From JANXLS01 sp038227045 (lineage in GTDB: Bacteria > Planctomycetota > SZUA-567 > H5-PLA8), in contig JBBRQD010000010.1 of the NCBI GenBank assembly GCA_038227045.1, forward strand, positions 1-64,000: a stretch of DNA of 64,000 bases, written 5' to 3'. Below are positions 7,416 through 16,064 of the stretch, in pieces. The notes under the pieces are model-generated. The model was given only the letters and a program-made list of their open reading frames with translations, was not told the origin of the DNA and did no database searches. Position 1 is the first letter of the stretch. The number at the start of each line of letters is the position of its first letter. Both the position numbers and the translations under genes were made by a program.

Positions 7416-10400
7416 AATCCTTTACCCATTCTCCCCGCGACGGCCCTGTAGAAGAACGAGTAGGTGCCGCCGTATACCTGATTGCCGACTTCTATGGACA
7501 GCGGGATCTGAATCGTCGTCCCATTGGTTGTTTGGTTGGTGGCGCCATACGGAGCCAGCAGGCTTTGCAGGGACGCGTACCGTGTTGCATATTCGATTAT
7601 CCCAAATCGCGAATTTACGGTGAATTTTCCAAATTGACCATAGCCTCTGTTTCGGAACAGGACGGCGGAGTCCACTACCTGGCCGCCGACCTGAACGCTG
7701 ACTGTCTGGCCGTCGTTCAACGCTCTAAAATCGCTGTTTAAGAGGGCGATATCCAGCGTGACGATCCCGCGCGCAAAATTAAGGGTAAACGATTTCTTCA
7801 CCGCGATGGAGTTATTTCCTCCTCCTCCGCCGCCTCCACCGACGCTCACATTGACCGTCACGCTGCCTGAAACCGAGCCGCCTTGTCCGTCCGATACGGT
7901 GACGCTCACGGTATATGTACCTGCTGCGGTATAGGTATGCGTCGGCGACGTTCCTGTGTTCGTGCCCGCATCTCCAAAATTCCATGCGTAGGCCAGGGTG
8001 TCGCCGTTGGCATCGGTCGCCGCGGCGCTGAAGGTTACGGGCGTGTTAACACCCGGCGCCAAAGGCGCGAAGGTGGGCCCGGAGACGATAACCGGCGGCG
8101 TGTTGTTCGCATTTCCACCCGTCACGGTGATCTGAGTCGGGAAGTAGAAGAAATTATCGTTCTCGTTGCTTTCGCTCACTTGCCCGAGCGCATCGATGGA
8201 CCAGACCAGGTAGTACTTTCCCGCTGGAACATTCGGGCACGTTCCCGACCACGCCGCCACGGCAGTCGCGCCCGAGGCCAGCGAATTGACGGACGCGTCG
8301 CCGAGCAGCGTATCGGTGGCCGCGGAATAGGCCGTATCCGTTGAAAGACGATAGCGGACGACGAAGGCACCGGCATTCGCTCCAGTGCAGAGCACGCCGC
8401 TGCTGACATTCATGCTTGCTCCCGCCGCGATTGTCGCCGGAGCGGCAACCGCTGTGTTTGGATCGAGGGTTAAATTGGGCAGCGTGCTCACAGCCGTGAC
8501 GGTGATCTGTGTGGCGCGAAAAAAGAAATTATCGTTCTCGTTGCTCTCGGCGACCTGGCCCAGCGGATCAATCGACCAGACAAGGTAGTACGTGCCGGGC
8601 GTTACGTTCGGGCACACGCCGTTCCATAAGGCGGTGGCCGTGGCACCCGCTGTCAGTCCGTTCACGTTCGCGTCGCCAAGCAAGGTATCCGTAGCTGGCG
8701 AATAGGTCGAATCCGTCGAGAGCCTGTAGCGCACGACGAACTGCCCGGCGGTACCCGTGTCGTTGTTGATGACGCCAGTGGCGATGGTCATGACATCGCC
8801 GATCGCCACAGTATTCGGCGAGACGATCGGAGCCTGCGGATCCAGTGTCAGGTTCGGCTGGCCCGTGCCCGTTCCGGCGGTGACGGTGATTTGAGTTTGA
8901 GCGAAGAAGACGTTGTCGTTTTCATTGCTTTCGGCGACCGCGCCCAGCGCGTCAATGTACCACACCAAATAATAGTTTCCCGGCGTAACGTTGGGGCAAA
9001 CGCCGGTGAACGACGCGCTTGATTTGCCATTCACGGCGAGGCCATTGGAGATCAACGCGTCGCCGAGCAGCGCGTCGGCGGCGTCGAAATTCGTGTCCGT
9101 GGACAGACTGTAACGAACGGTAAATGAGCCGGAAGCGGCCGTTCCATTGTTGATCACGCTCGAACTTACCGTGATGTTACCCCCCACGGCGACGGTCGCG
9201 GGAGCCGTGACGCCCGTGGAAACATCCAGAGTCAGATTGGGCTGGCCGTTTCCGCCGCCGGACGGGGCGAGCGTTTGAATCAACACCGCAACGTTCGGCG
9301 CGCCAATTCCAGTGCAAAGATCGAAGCCCGCCGTGGCATTGTAGACGCCGTTAGTGCCGTTATTGCCTGTCGTAATATCTCTGAAATTCGACGTTCCCAG
9401 CAGCGGATAAATCTTCGATCCGAGCGACCCGACCGGGGCCAGTGCCGCATTGGCGCGCGCCTGGTTGATCAGCGCGCAGAAACCCGCGAACATCGGCGCG
9501 CTCCAGCTCGTGCCGCCGTATTGCTGGCTCTGTCCGCCGAGCACGACCAGGCAGCCGGTGTTCGGATCCGCGGCCGTCGCCACGTCGGGAACACAGCGCT
9601 TCGTACCGGCAGGCACGCCTGAGCCTGTTTGCCACGCGGGCCGGTTGAATTGAATGCTCACGCCGCCGCCACCGTCAAACCACGCGGATTCGCTGCTCAC
9701 CACTCCGGTGTTGGCGCTCAAGAACAGGCTGGTGCCACCTACTGCAATAACGTTGGGATCGGAGGCCGGCGTTTCCACCTGAACCGGTCCGGTGTGATCG
9801 TGACCGCTCGCCCCAGGTGACGAACCGCCGTCGCCGGATGAAACAAACACAGTGACGCCGCCCGCCGCGAGGCTCGAGAAATATTGCGAGTCAGTCTGCA
9901 TCTGGCTCACCGACGCGTTCGTTTCTCCCAATCCGTAACTCAACGAAACCTGGCGCAAACCGGGCTGCGTCGGCAGGTCGTTGAGGATCCTCTGGTAGCA
10001 CAGATCCAGATTGGTGAATGACAGCGTTTTCGACGCATACACACGCACCTTCGCGCCAGCCGCGATGCCGCTGGTCCACTCGACATCCAGCGATTCTTCG
10101 CCCGATGGAGCCGGCAGCGTGCCGCTCACGACTTGAATGAAGGAGATATTGTTCAGCGATTGGCTGACACCGGCGGCGGTCCAAAACGCGGTCAAATCGC
10201 TGGTGCTGGGAAAGGTATCGATGACGATGCCGATGGTCTGTCCCGCGCCGTTGACGGTCAGGCCATTCGCGTTGTAGGCCTTGAGAATTTCAGAGGGCTT
10301 GAAAGGCGGCGCGTTTCCTGTCGCAGGAGTGGGCTGCAGCGCCTGGTGAACACTGTGCTTGTGCGGCTGGACGTGGGGTTGAAGCCCGTTGATTCCCAGC

Positions 10401-10921
10401 ACCGGCACCGCCACCGCGGCGGGAAGACTCGGGGCCGTCGTCGCGGATGTAAAGGTCTCTCCGCGCGCCGCGACTTTCGTGAAATTGACCTGCAGCGCCT
10501 GCTGCACTTGAGCGACCGTTCCTCTGGCGAGAATTCCCAGGCGGCAGGAATCGGTGCTGACGATCGTGAAACCCTGGCCCGTGAGCCATTCGACCTGCAC
10601 CTGATAGTCGGCGGCCAGCGGGTAATATTTTTCGGCCATTTCAGCCGGCGAGATGAGTTCGCCTTTGGCGACGCGCGCCTGGAGTTCGTCGAAATTTCGC
10701 ATCTTCAACGACACCATGAATTCCATCGACACAGCCGTATCGGCTGCGGTCATCGCGTCGCGCGACATCGCGCCAGCGGAGATGGCATTGACACTGCTTC
10801 CAAATACGGTTCGATCTTCTGAATACGACGAGGCTGCGATTCCGGCCAATGCGAACAAGGCCAGAAGCGAGACTGCGGAGAGACGCCGGGAAACGGCGCG
10901 AGTGGTCGAGGCTGATAGCAT
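7412..10921 (-). CDS. Sedolisin (S53) peptidase with three CARDB modules and a PKD domain
   Basis: The best start is ATG 10921 (GAGG eight bases before it), giving 1169 residues and a signal peptide at 1-30; a longer frame reaches 11074. A pro-kumamolisin activation domain (about 60-185) precedes the S53 domain (about 205-550). The catalytic set is visible: E275 and D279 in GEESLDVEW, oxyanion D364 in SSGDGG and nucleophile S472 in GGTSWSAP; the calcium site is near FRDITTGNNG. Three CARDB repeats of about 115 residues follow, each with the SNENDN(V/F)FF pattern, then a PKD domain (about 925-1010), a poly-glycine linker and a C-terminal beta domain also found in the CAP protein at 31606. It is an exported, acid-type endopeptidase that processes itself. 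The modules probably bind surface or polymer. Confidence 0.92.
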   Translation of the reverse strand: MLSASTTRAVSRRLSAVSLLALFALAGIAASSYSEDRTVFGSSVNAISAGAMSRDAMTAADTAVSMEFMVSLKMRNFDELQARVAKGELISPAEMAEKYYPLAADYQVQVEWLTGQGFTIVSTDSCRLGILARGTVAQVQQALQVNFTKVAARGETFTSATTAPSLPAAVAVPVLGINGLQPHVQPHKHSVHQALQPTPATGNAPPFKPSEILKAYNANGLTVNGAGQTIGIVIDTFPSTSDLTAFWTAAGVSQSLNNISFIQVVSGTLPAPSGEESLDVEWTSGIAAGAKVRVYASKTLSFTNLDLCYQRILNDLPTQPGLRQVSLSYGLGETNASVSQMQTDSQYFSSLAAGGVTVFVSSGDGGSSPGASGHDHTGPVQVETPASDPNVIAVGGTSLFLSANTGVVSSESAWFDGGGGVSIQFNRPAWQTGSGVPAGTKRCVPDVATAADPNTGCLVVLGGQSQQYGGTSWSAPMFAGFCALINQARANAALAPVGSLGSKIYPLLGTSNFRDITTGNNGTNGVYNATAGFDLCTGIGAPNVAVLIQTLAPSGGGNGQPNLTLDVSTGVTAPATVAVGGNITVSSSVINNGTAASGSFTVRYSLSTDTNFDAADALLGDALISNGLAVNGKSSASFTGVCPNVTPGNYYLVWYIDALGAVAESNENDNVFFAQTQITVTAGTGTGQPNLTLDPQAPIVSPNTVAIGDVMTIATGVINNDTGTAGQFVVRYRLSTDSTYSPATDTLLGDANVNGLTAGATATALWNGVCPNVTPGTYYLVWSIDPLGQVAESNENDNFFFRATQITVTAVSTLPNLTLDPNTAVAAPATIAAGASMNVSSGVLCTGANAGAFVVRYRLSTDTAYSAATDTLLGDASVNSLASGATAVAAWSGTCPNVPAGKYYLVWSIDALGQVSESNENDNFFYFPTQITVTGGNANNTPPVIVSGPTFAPLAPGVNTPVTFSAAATDANGDTLAYAWNFGDAGTNTGTSPTHTYTAAGTYTVSVTVSDGQGGSVSGSVTVNVSVGGGGGGGGNNSIAVKKSFTLNFARGIVTLDIALLNSDFRALNDGQTVSVQVGGQVVDSAVLFRNRGYGQFGKFTVNSRFGIIEYATRYASLQSLLAPYGATNQTTNGTTIQIPLSIEVGNQVYGGTYSFFYRAVAGRMGKGF

Positions 10922-11277
10922 GATGAGATCCTCAATAACGTGAGAACAATGTCTCGATGGGATTTGATAATCCCACACCTGCCGTTCAAAATCCGATGCG
11001 CGCGAAACATACTCACTGCGTCTGACATTGGCTTCTATACCATCAGACTGCACATTGTGCATTCGTCCTAACAACAGTTTCCGCTATTCGTCGGAATTTC
11101 GATCCAGCGAAATTATGACGAATCGTTTAAGGCACCGATTACGGTAAATTTTGCAAGATTTTAGAATTGCGCGATTCGAAATCTTTCACTTTCCTGCGCT
11201 CGTCATACTCAAAAAGTTTGCTATACATTCTCCGCAATCATTTAAATCAAATGCATCCATTTCAGAGGTGTCCGGCC
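10922..11277 (+). other. Intergenic region between divergent genes
   Basis: This 356-base stretch separates the peptidase gene (leftward) from the DUF485-symporter operon (rightward) and must hold both promoters. TATACAT at 11222-11228 could be a -10 element for the rightward operon, but no good -35 lies at the right distance. The longer reading frame of the peptidase runs through part of it (10922-11074) without a ribosome binding site. I see no other structure. Confidence 0.4.
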
Positions 11278-11544
11278 ATGTCCTCCCCTTCCTCTCATTC
11301 CCAAGACGATCCCGCGCACGAAGACAACGACACGGACATTCATTCGCGCAACGCCCGCTACGGCTTGATTCTGTTTTTTCTCTATCTCATTCTATACGGC
11401 GGCTTCGTCGGCCTCAGCGCGTTTTCGCGCGACACTATGAAGGAGACATTTGCCGGCATAAACTTGGCATTGTGGTACGGCATGGGCCTGATCGTCACCG
11501 CCTTGGGGCTGGCTGGTATTTACATGGGACTTTGCCGGAAATAA
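11278..11544 (+). CDS. DUF485 family small membrane protein
   Basis: The product has 88 residues from ATG 11278 (GAGG at 11265-11268). It has a hydrophilic, histidine- and aspartate-rich N-terminus, then two predicted transmembrane helices (about 27-48 and 62-84). DUF485 proteins such as YjcH are encoded directly before acetate/solute symporters of the SSS family, which is the arrangement here: the symporter starts 61 bases later. The role is accessory; YjcH is thought to be a partner of ActP, though its mechanism is not known. The call relies on the two-helix pattern and the gene order. Confidence 0.75.
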   Translation: MSSPSSHSQDDPAHEDNDTDIHSRNARYGLILFFLYLILYGGFVGLSAFSRDTMKETFAGINLALWYGMGLIVTALGLAGIYMGLCRK

Positions 11545-11605
11545 GCGGCGCTTACTCCCCCGATTCCTCCGCCACTACCTGAATTACTAATTCTGGAGAC
11601 TGTTT

Positions 11606-13555
11606 GTGAATCATCATCCTTCCACAATCGCTGTGGTCGTATTTCTGATCTTCGTCGGCTCGGTGCTGGGCTTGAGTTTTTTTCTCGGCGGCAAAGCCAA
11701 ATCCGCGAAGGGCTACTACGCGGCTCACGGCGGCGTGCCGTGGTTTATTAACGGTATCGCGTTCGCTGGTGACTACCTCTCGGCCGCGTCGTTCCTGGGC
11801 ATCTGCGGCATGATCGCCGGCTACGGCTACGATGGCTTCCTTTATTCCATCGGTTATCTCGCGGGCTGGGTTGTGGCCTTGTTCGTGATCGCAGAGCCGC
11901 TGAAACGCCTCGGGCGATTCACGTTCGCCGACGCGCTCGACAACAAATTCAATTCGCGCGGCATCAAACTCGCGGCGGCGATCAGCACGCTTGTGGTCAG
12001 CCTGTTTTATTTAATTCCACAAATGTCGGGGGCGGGCGCGCTGGTCAAGCCGTTGTTGGGCCTTGAGCACTGGCAGGGCGTGGTGCTGGTGGGCGTTATC
12101 GTGATCACCATCGTCACCACGGCGGGCATGGTTTCGACGACGTACGTTCAGTTCATCAAGGGCTCGTTGCTCGTCATTTTTTGCACGATTTTGACAGTCA
12201 TGATCTTAAACCGCGGCCTGACGACGAAGCCAAACTACGTCCCGGAAACGTATCGCGATTACCGGCGCGACGTACCGGCCTCTGAACTGGCCAAGGACGA
12301 ATCGCTCAAATTGATCCCCGCCGAAGGCGCGTGGGCGCAGTTGCCTTACGTTCGCTTTAAGAACGAAAAAATGGACTCCGTCGAAATCTGGCGCAAGGGC
12401 GGTGCAAACGGAGATTTGTTGAGCGAAACGCAATCCGAATTGACCGTAATCGTCAAGCAAAGCGACAATACGACGATAGTGAAGAAATTCGTCAATGGCT
12501 GTCATCTCGAAAAGGGCCAACCAGGCGCTGCGGAGATTCAAGCCGTGGGTGCCGTCGCGACGCTTCCGAACGGCAAGAGCGAGACGGGACCGCTCGGCCC
12601 GATGGAATTCTTTACCACCTTCTCCGGCAGCAAAATCGCGCAGTGGACCAAAGAAAAAGATCCGGTCAAAGACGCGGGGGGCGAGACGACCATCTATTAT
12701 CAAAAACTCACCGATGGCAGCGACCTGCTGCTGCCCGGAAATTCCCCGACATTCAAAGGTCTCAAAAGCGAAAAACTGGCCGACAAGCTGAACTTCATTT
12801 CGCTGATGCTGGCGCTCTTCTGCGGCACCGCATCGCTGCCGCATATTCTCATCCGCTACTACACGGTGAAGGACCAGGCGAGCGCGCGCAAGAGCACCGT
12901 GGTGGGCATTGCCAGCATCGGTTTCTTCTACATCCTGACCTTCTTTCTGGGCCTCGGCGCGATGACCAGCGGGGCGATCGATCCGACCGACGCGACCAAC
13001 AACATGGCCGCGCCGCTGCTTTCGAAAACCTTCGGCCAATTGCCCTTCGCGATGATCTCGGCGATCGCGTTCACGACCGTGCTGGGCACGGTCAGCGGTC
13101 TGATCATTGCCGCCAGCGGCGCGGTCGCGCACGACCTGATGACTAATTTCCTGAAGTACGATTTGAACGATCATGAAAAAGTGCGCGCTGGCAAACTCGC
13201 GGCGGTGGTCGTCGGAATCCTCGCGATCGTTCTGGGAATCCTTTTCAAGAATTTCAACGTCACGTTCCTGGTCGGCTGGGCATTCAACGTGGCCGCCTCG
13301 GCGAATCTGCCTGCGCTGATCATGCTGCTGTTCTGGAAGGGCACCACGAAGCAAGGGATCACGTGGGGAATATTCGCGGGCCTGATCTCATCGCTGGTCT
13401 GGATCTTCCTGAGCGGCGATGCATACGAAAAACTATACGGCTTGAAGACGGCCGCGCCGATGCCCTTCAACCAACCCGGCCTCGTGACCATTCCGCTGGG
13501 ATTCGCGGTGTTGATTGTCGTGTCGCTGCTGACACAGAAAAAAGAGACGGCGTGA
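11606..13555 (+). CDS. actP: Sodium:solute symporter, ActP (cation acetate) type, with large insert
   Basis: The start is GTG 11606 with GGAG at 11595-11598; the product has 649 residues. Family signatures are present: GDYLSAASFLGI near residues 52-63, the LIPQMSGAG segment in helix 4-5, and LMLALFCGTASLPHILIR after the insert. About 13 transmembrane helices are expected. ActP of Escherichia coli has about 549 residues; this protein is about 100 longer because residues about 205-390 form a hydrophilic insert (starting LTTKPNYVPETYRDYRRD) between two helices. The substrate is probably acetate or a related short carboxylate, driven by sodium. It sits in an operon with the DUF485 protein and overlaps the release factor-like gene by four bases. 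Confidence 0.85.
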   Translation: MNHHPSTIAVVVFLIFVGSVLGLSFFLGGKAKSAKGYYAAHGGVPWFINGIAFAGDYLSAASFLGICGMIAGYGYDGFLYSIGYLAGWVVALFVIAEPLKRLGRFTFADALDNKFNSRGIKLAAAISTLVVSLFYLIPQMSGAGALVKPLLGLEHWQGVVLVGVIVITIVTTAGMVSTTYVQFIKGSLLVIFCTILTVMILNRGLTTKPNYVPETYRDYRRDVPASELAKDESLKLIPAEGAWAQLPYVRFKNEKMDSVEIWRKGGANGDLLSETQSELTVIVKQSDNTTIVKKFVNGCHLEKGQPGAAEIQAVGAVATLPNGKSETGPLGPMEFFTTFSGSKIAQWTKEKDPVKDAGGETTIYYQKLTDGSDLLLPGNSPTFKGLKSEKLADKLNFISLMLALFCGTASLPHILIRYYTVKDQASARKSTVVGIASIGFFYILTFFLGLGAMTSGAIDPTDATNNMAAPLLSKTFGQLPFAMISAIAFTTVLGTVSGLIIAASGAVAHDLMTNFLKYDLNDHEKVRAGKLAAVVVGILAIVLGILFKNFNVTFLVGWAFNVAASANLPALIMLLFWKGTTKQGITWGIFAGLISSLVWIFLSGDAYEKLYGLKTAAPMPFNQPGLVTIPLGFAVLIVVSLLTQKKETA

Positions 13556-13905
13556 ATTTTCCTTCCGACGCCCCGGTCACGCCTGCTAAACTCGACGCCT
13601 TGCGCGCGCAGCTAACAATGCTGAATGTCGAACTTGAACGCGTCGACGAACAAGCCGTCAAGGGCAGCGGGCCCGGCGGACAGAAGGTCAACAAAACCTC
13701 CAGCGGCGTTCTGCTGCGCTACGATCTCAACGGAGAAATAATCGTCGTCAAATGGGCGCGCGAACGTTCGCGTTCGTTGAATCGATTTCTGGCGTTGCGG
13801 GAACTGGCGGATGAAATTGAAGTGCGCATCTCGCCGGAAACGAGCGGGCGGTTGAAAGAGATCGAGAAGATTCGGAAGCAGAAGGATCGACGGCGGCGGC
13901 GGTGA
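13552..13905 (+). CDS. Small release factor-like protein with GGQ motif (ArfB-like)
   Basis: The start is GTG 13552, overlapping the symporter stop (GTGA), giving 117 residues. It contains the RF-1 domain signature GSGPGGQKVNKTSSGV; the GGQ triplet triggers hydrolysis of peptidyl-tRNA in the ribosome. There is no stop-codon recognition domain. The C-terminus is strongly basic (EIEKIRKQKDRRRRR), as in ArfB/YaeJ, where such a tail enters the mRNA channel of stalled ribosomes. It is somewhat shorter than ArfB (about 140 residues). Its position after a transporter is functionally unrelated but translationally coupled. Rescue of stalled ribosomes is the likely role; other stand-alone RF-1-domain proteins with unknown roles exist. 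Confidence 0.85.
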   Translation: MNFPSDAPVTPAKLDALRAQLTMLNVELERVDEQAVKGSGPGGQKVNKTSSGVLLRYDLNGEIIVVKWARERSRSLNRFLALRELADEIEVRISPETSGRLKEIEKIRKQKDRRRRR

Positions 13906-13909
13906 ACGT

Positions 13910-13954
13910 CGATCCTTGGATTCCTGCGATGTGATCGCAGAAATGCAAGGATCG
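13910..13954. terminator. Two-tier hairpin between convergent genes
   Basis: The outer stem CGATCCTTG (13910-13918) pairs with CAAGGATCG (13946-13954). Inside it CTGCGAT (13924-13930) pairs with ATCGCAG (13934-13940) around a GTG loop. There is no T-run. It lies between the stops of the release factor-like gene and the radical SAM gene, so a shared terminator or mRNA-end stabiliser is likely. Confidence 0.5.
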
Positions 13955-13973
13955 CATTATCTCGAAAAATTGC

Positions 13974-15965
13974 TCATTCCCCCGCCGCCGCGCTCGGCGG
14001 GAACGTCCAGTTCTTCGCGTACTTCATATCGCGCGCTTCGCCGTTCAGAGCCGCCGCGACCATTGCTTCTTTCTTTTCATACAGCGGGCTCTTTTCGCAC
14101 GCGTCGCAGATGAAGCACGGCGTCTCTTCGCTGGGATTGGTGTCCGCGCACGACACCGTTATGCGCTCCTGCTCGGCACGTTTGAGCTCGCGCTTCAGGA
14201 ACGCTTCGCTGACCGTGTCGTTGACCACCACCCACGGCAGGATTTCGTCGAGGCGCCGTTCGCGCAGTCCGATCCAGTCGGCGTCCATTTGGAAATGCGC
14301 GAACGCTTCCATCCAGATGTCCAGTTTAAGATGTTCCGTCCAGGCGTCGAAGCGCGCGCCGTTGCGCCAGGCGCGTTCGATCGCTTGTCCCAGGCGCCGA
14401 TCGCCGCGCGACAAGATGCCTTCGAGATAACTCGTCTCGGGATCGTGAACTTTGACCTTCACCGTCTTGACCTTCGAACTGTCGCGGATGATTTTCTGCC
14501 GGCGCTTCCATTCGTCGCGCGAGAGCATCGGCGCCCATTGGAACGGCGTGCCGCACTTCGGCACGAAACTCGACACGCTCGCCGAGACCTTCGCCGAACC
14601 GCGGCCGAGTTTCGTGCGCAGCATCGCCACCTGGTCGCTCAAGCGCCCGATGGCGCGCAGATCGTCGTCGGTTTCGCCGGGCAGACCGCACATGAAATAG
14701 AGCTTCACGTGATCGTATCCGACTTTAAATGCCTGGAGGCAACCCTCGAGCAGATGATCGTCGCGCACCGGCTTGTTGATGATGTTGCGCAGCCGCTCGC
14801 TGGCCGCTTCCGGCGCGATGGTCAGGCCACCCTTGCGCACGCGCCCCATTTCTTTCGGGAGCGTCGCGAGCACCGTGCCGATGCGCAGACTGGGCAGCGA
14901 CACGCCGACGCCTCGCTCCTCGAAATAATTGTTAAGCTGATTCGCCAGGTCCGTGATGCCAAAGTAGTCGCTCGACGAGAGGCTCAGCAGGCCGATTTCG
15001 TCGTAGCCGGTCTCTTCGAAACCCGCTTTGGCCAACGCCATGATGGTCTCGGGCGAGCGCTGGCGTTGCGTGCGCGTAATCATTCCTGCCTGGCAGAAGC
15101 GGCAGCCATTGACGCAGCCGCGCATGATCTCGATGGCGAAGCGTTCGTGCACGGTCTCTACGTAGCTGACGATCTGCTTCGTCGGAAACGGCGCTTTGTC
15201 GAAATCCGCGACCATGCGGCGCTTCACCGGAAACGGCAGGCGCGCGCGCAGCGGCACCACGTCGGCGATAGTGTTGTCCGGGAAATATTGGAATTGATAG
15301 AAGCGCGGCACGTACACGCCCGGCACTTCGCGGCAGAGCCGGTACAACAGCGTGTCGCGGTCGAGGCCCAGCGCTTTGAGTTCCGTAATTTTCTGGGTGA
15401 CGTCGATGGCCAGTTCTTCGCCTTCGCCGATGCAAAACGCGTCGATGTAGTCGGCGATCGGCTCCGGCGCGAACGCGGTGTGGCCGCCCATGATGACGAT
15501 GGGATCACGCATCGTCCGATCCTCGGTCTTCAACGGAATGCCGGCCAGGTCGAGCATCGTCAAAATGTTCGTGAATCCGCCTTCATACGCGACGGAGAAC
15601 GCCAGAACATCAAAATCGTGAACGGGCGTGAACGTCTCGAGCGTGTACAGCGGAACGCGGTGTTCGCGCATGCGCTTTTCCATGTCCGGCCAAGGCGTAA
15701 AGACACGCTCGCAGACGGTGTCGTCGCGCAGATTCCAGCAATGATAAAGCACCTTCATGCCCAGCGACGACATGCCCAGCGCATACGTGTCGGGCATGCC
15801 GAAGGCGATCTTCGTTTTGACCGTCGAATGATCTTTGACGATCTGATTGAGTTCGCCGCCCGTGTATTGCGCGGGCATGTCGACATGCGGTAAGAGATGC
15901 GCGCCGACGTAGCGGCGCAGCGCGTCGTTGCGAAGTGCTATGGCGTTGGGTGGAAGTGCGGACAT
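13974..15965 (-). CDS. B12-binding radical SAM protein (TIGR03960-like)
   Basis: The product has 663 residues. The iron-sulphur cysteines that bind S-adenosylmethionine appear as C-x3-C-x2-C in EIMRGCVNGCRFCQAG. Before it lies a cobalamin-binding-like domain (VIMGGHTAFAPEPIADYIDA, with the conserved CIGEGE string), and GLTIAPEAASERLR is a radical SAM barrel signature. The family (TIGR03960) has no established reaction; it often accompanies a second protein (TIGR03936/DUF2344), not seen here. A cysteine-rich C-terminus (CFICDACEKSP) may bind another cluster or a metal. It stands alone between convergent and divergent neighbours. Confidence 0.85.
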   Translation of the reverse strand: MSALPPNAIALRNDALRRYVGAHLLPHVDMPAQYTGGELNQIVKDHSTVKTKIAFGMPDTYALGMSSLGMKVLYHCWNLRDDTVCERVFTPWPDMEKRMREHRVPLYTLETFTPVHDFDVLAFSVAYEGGFTNILTMLDLAGIPLKTEDRTMRDPIVIMGGHTAFAPEPIADYIDAFCIGEGEELAIDVTQKITELKALGLDRDTLLYRLCREVPGVYVPRFYQFQYFPDNTIADVVPLRARLPFPVKRRMVADFDKAPFPTKQIVSYVETVHERFAIEIMRGCVNGCRFCQAGMITRTQRQRSPETIMALAKAGFEETGYDEIGLLSLSSSDYFGITDLANQLNNYFEERGVGVSLPSLRIGTVLATLPKEMGRVRKGGLTIAPEAASERLRNIINKPVRDDHLLEGCLQAFKVGYDHVKLYFMCGLPGETDDDLRAIGRLSDQVAMLRTKLGRGSAKVSASVSSFVPKCGTPFQWAPMLSRDEWKRRQKIIRDSSKVKTVKVKVHDPETSYLEGILSRGDRRLGQAIERAWRNGARFDAWTEHLKLDIWMEAFAHFQMDADWIGLRERRLDEILPWVVVNDTVSEAFLKRELKRAEQERITVSCADTNPSEETPCFICDACEKSPLYEKKEAMVAAALNGEARDMKYAKNWTFPPSAAAGE

Positions 15966-16064
15966 AGTGCAATCGTTTCACGAAGAGGCCGGCAAGCAGC
16001 CGTGCCTGCCAATCGAAGCGGCATCTTAACCGGAGAAAAGTGCGGATAAACGAAATAACCGGCG

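Noticed and set aside
14289..15893. 534-residue open frame opposite the radical SAM gene
   Set aside because: High-GC shadow frame, His/Arg-rich; the radical SAM cysteine motif is on the other strand.
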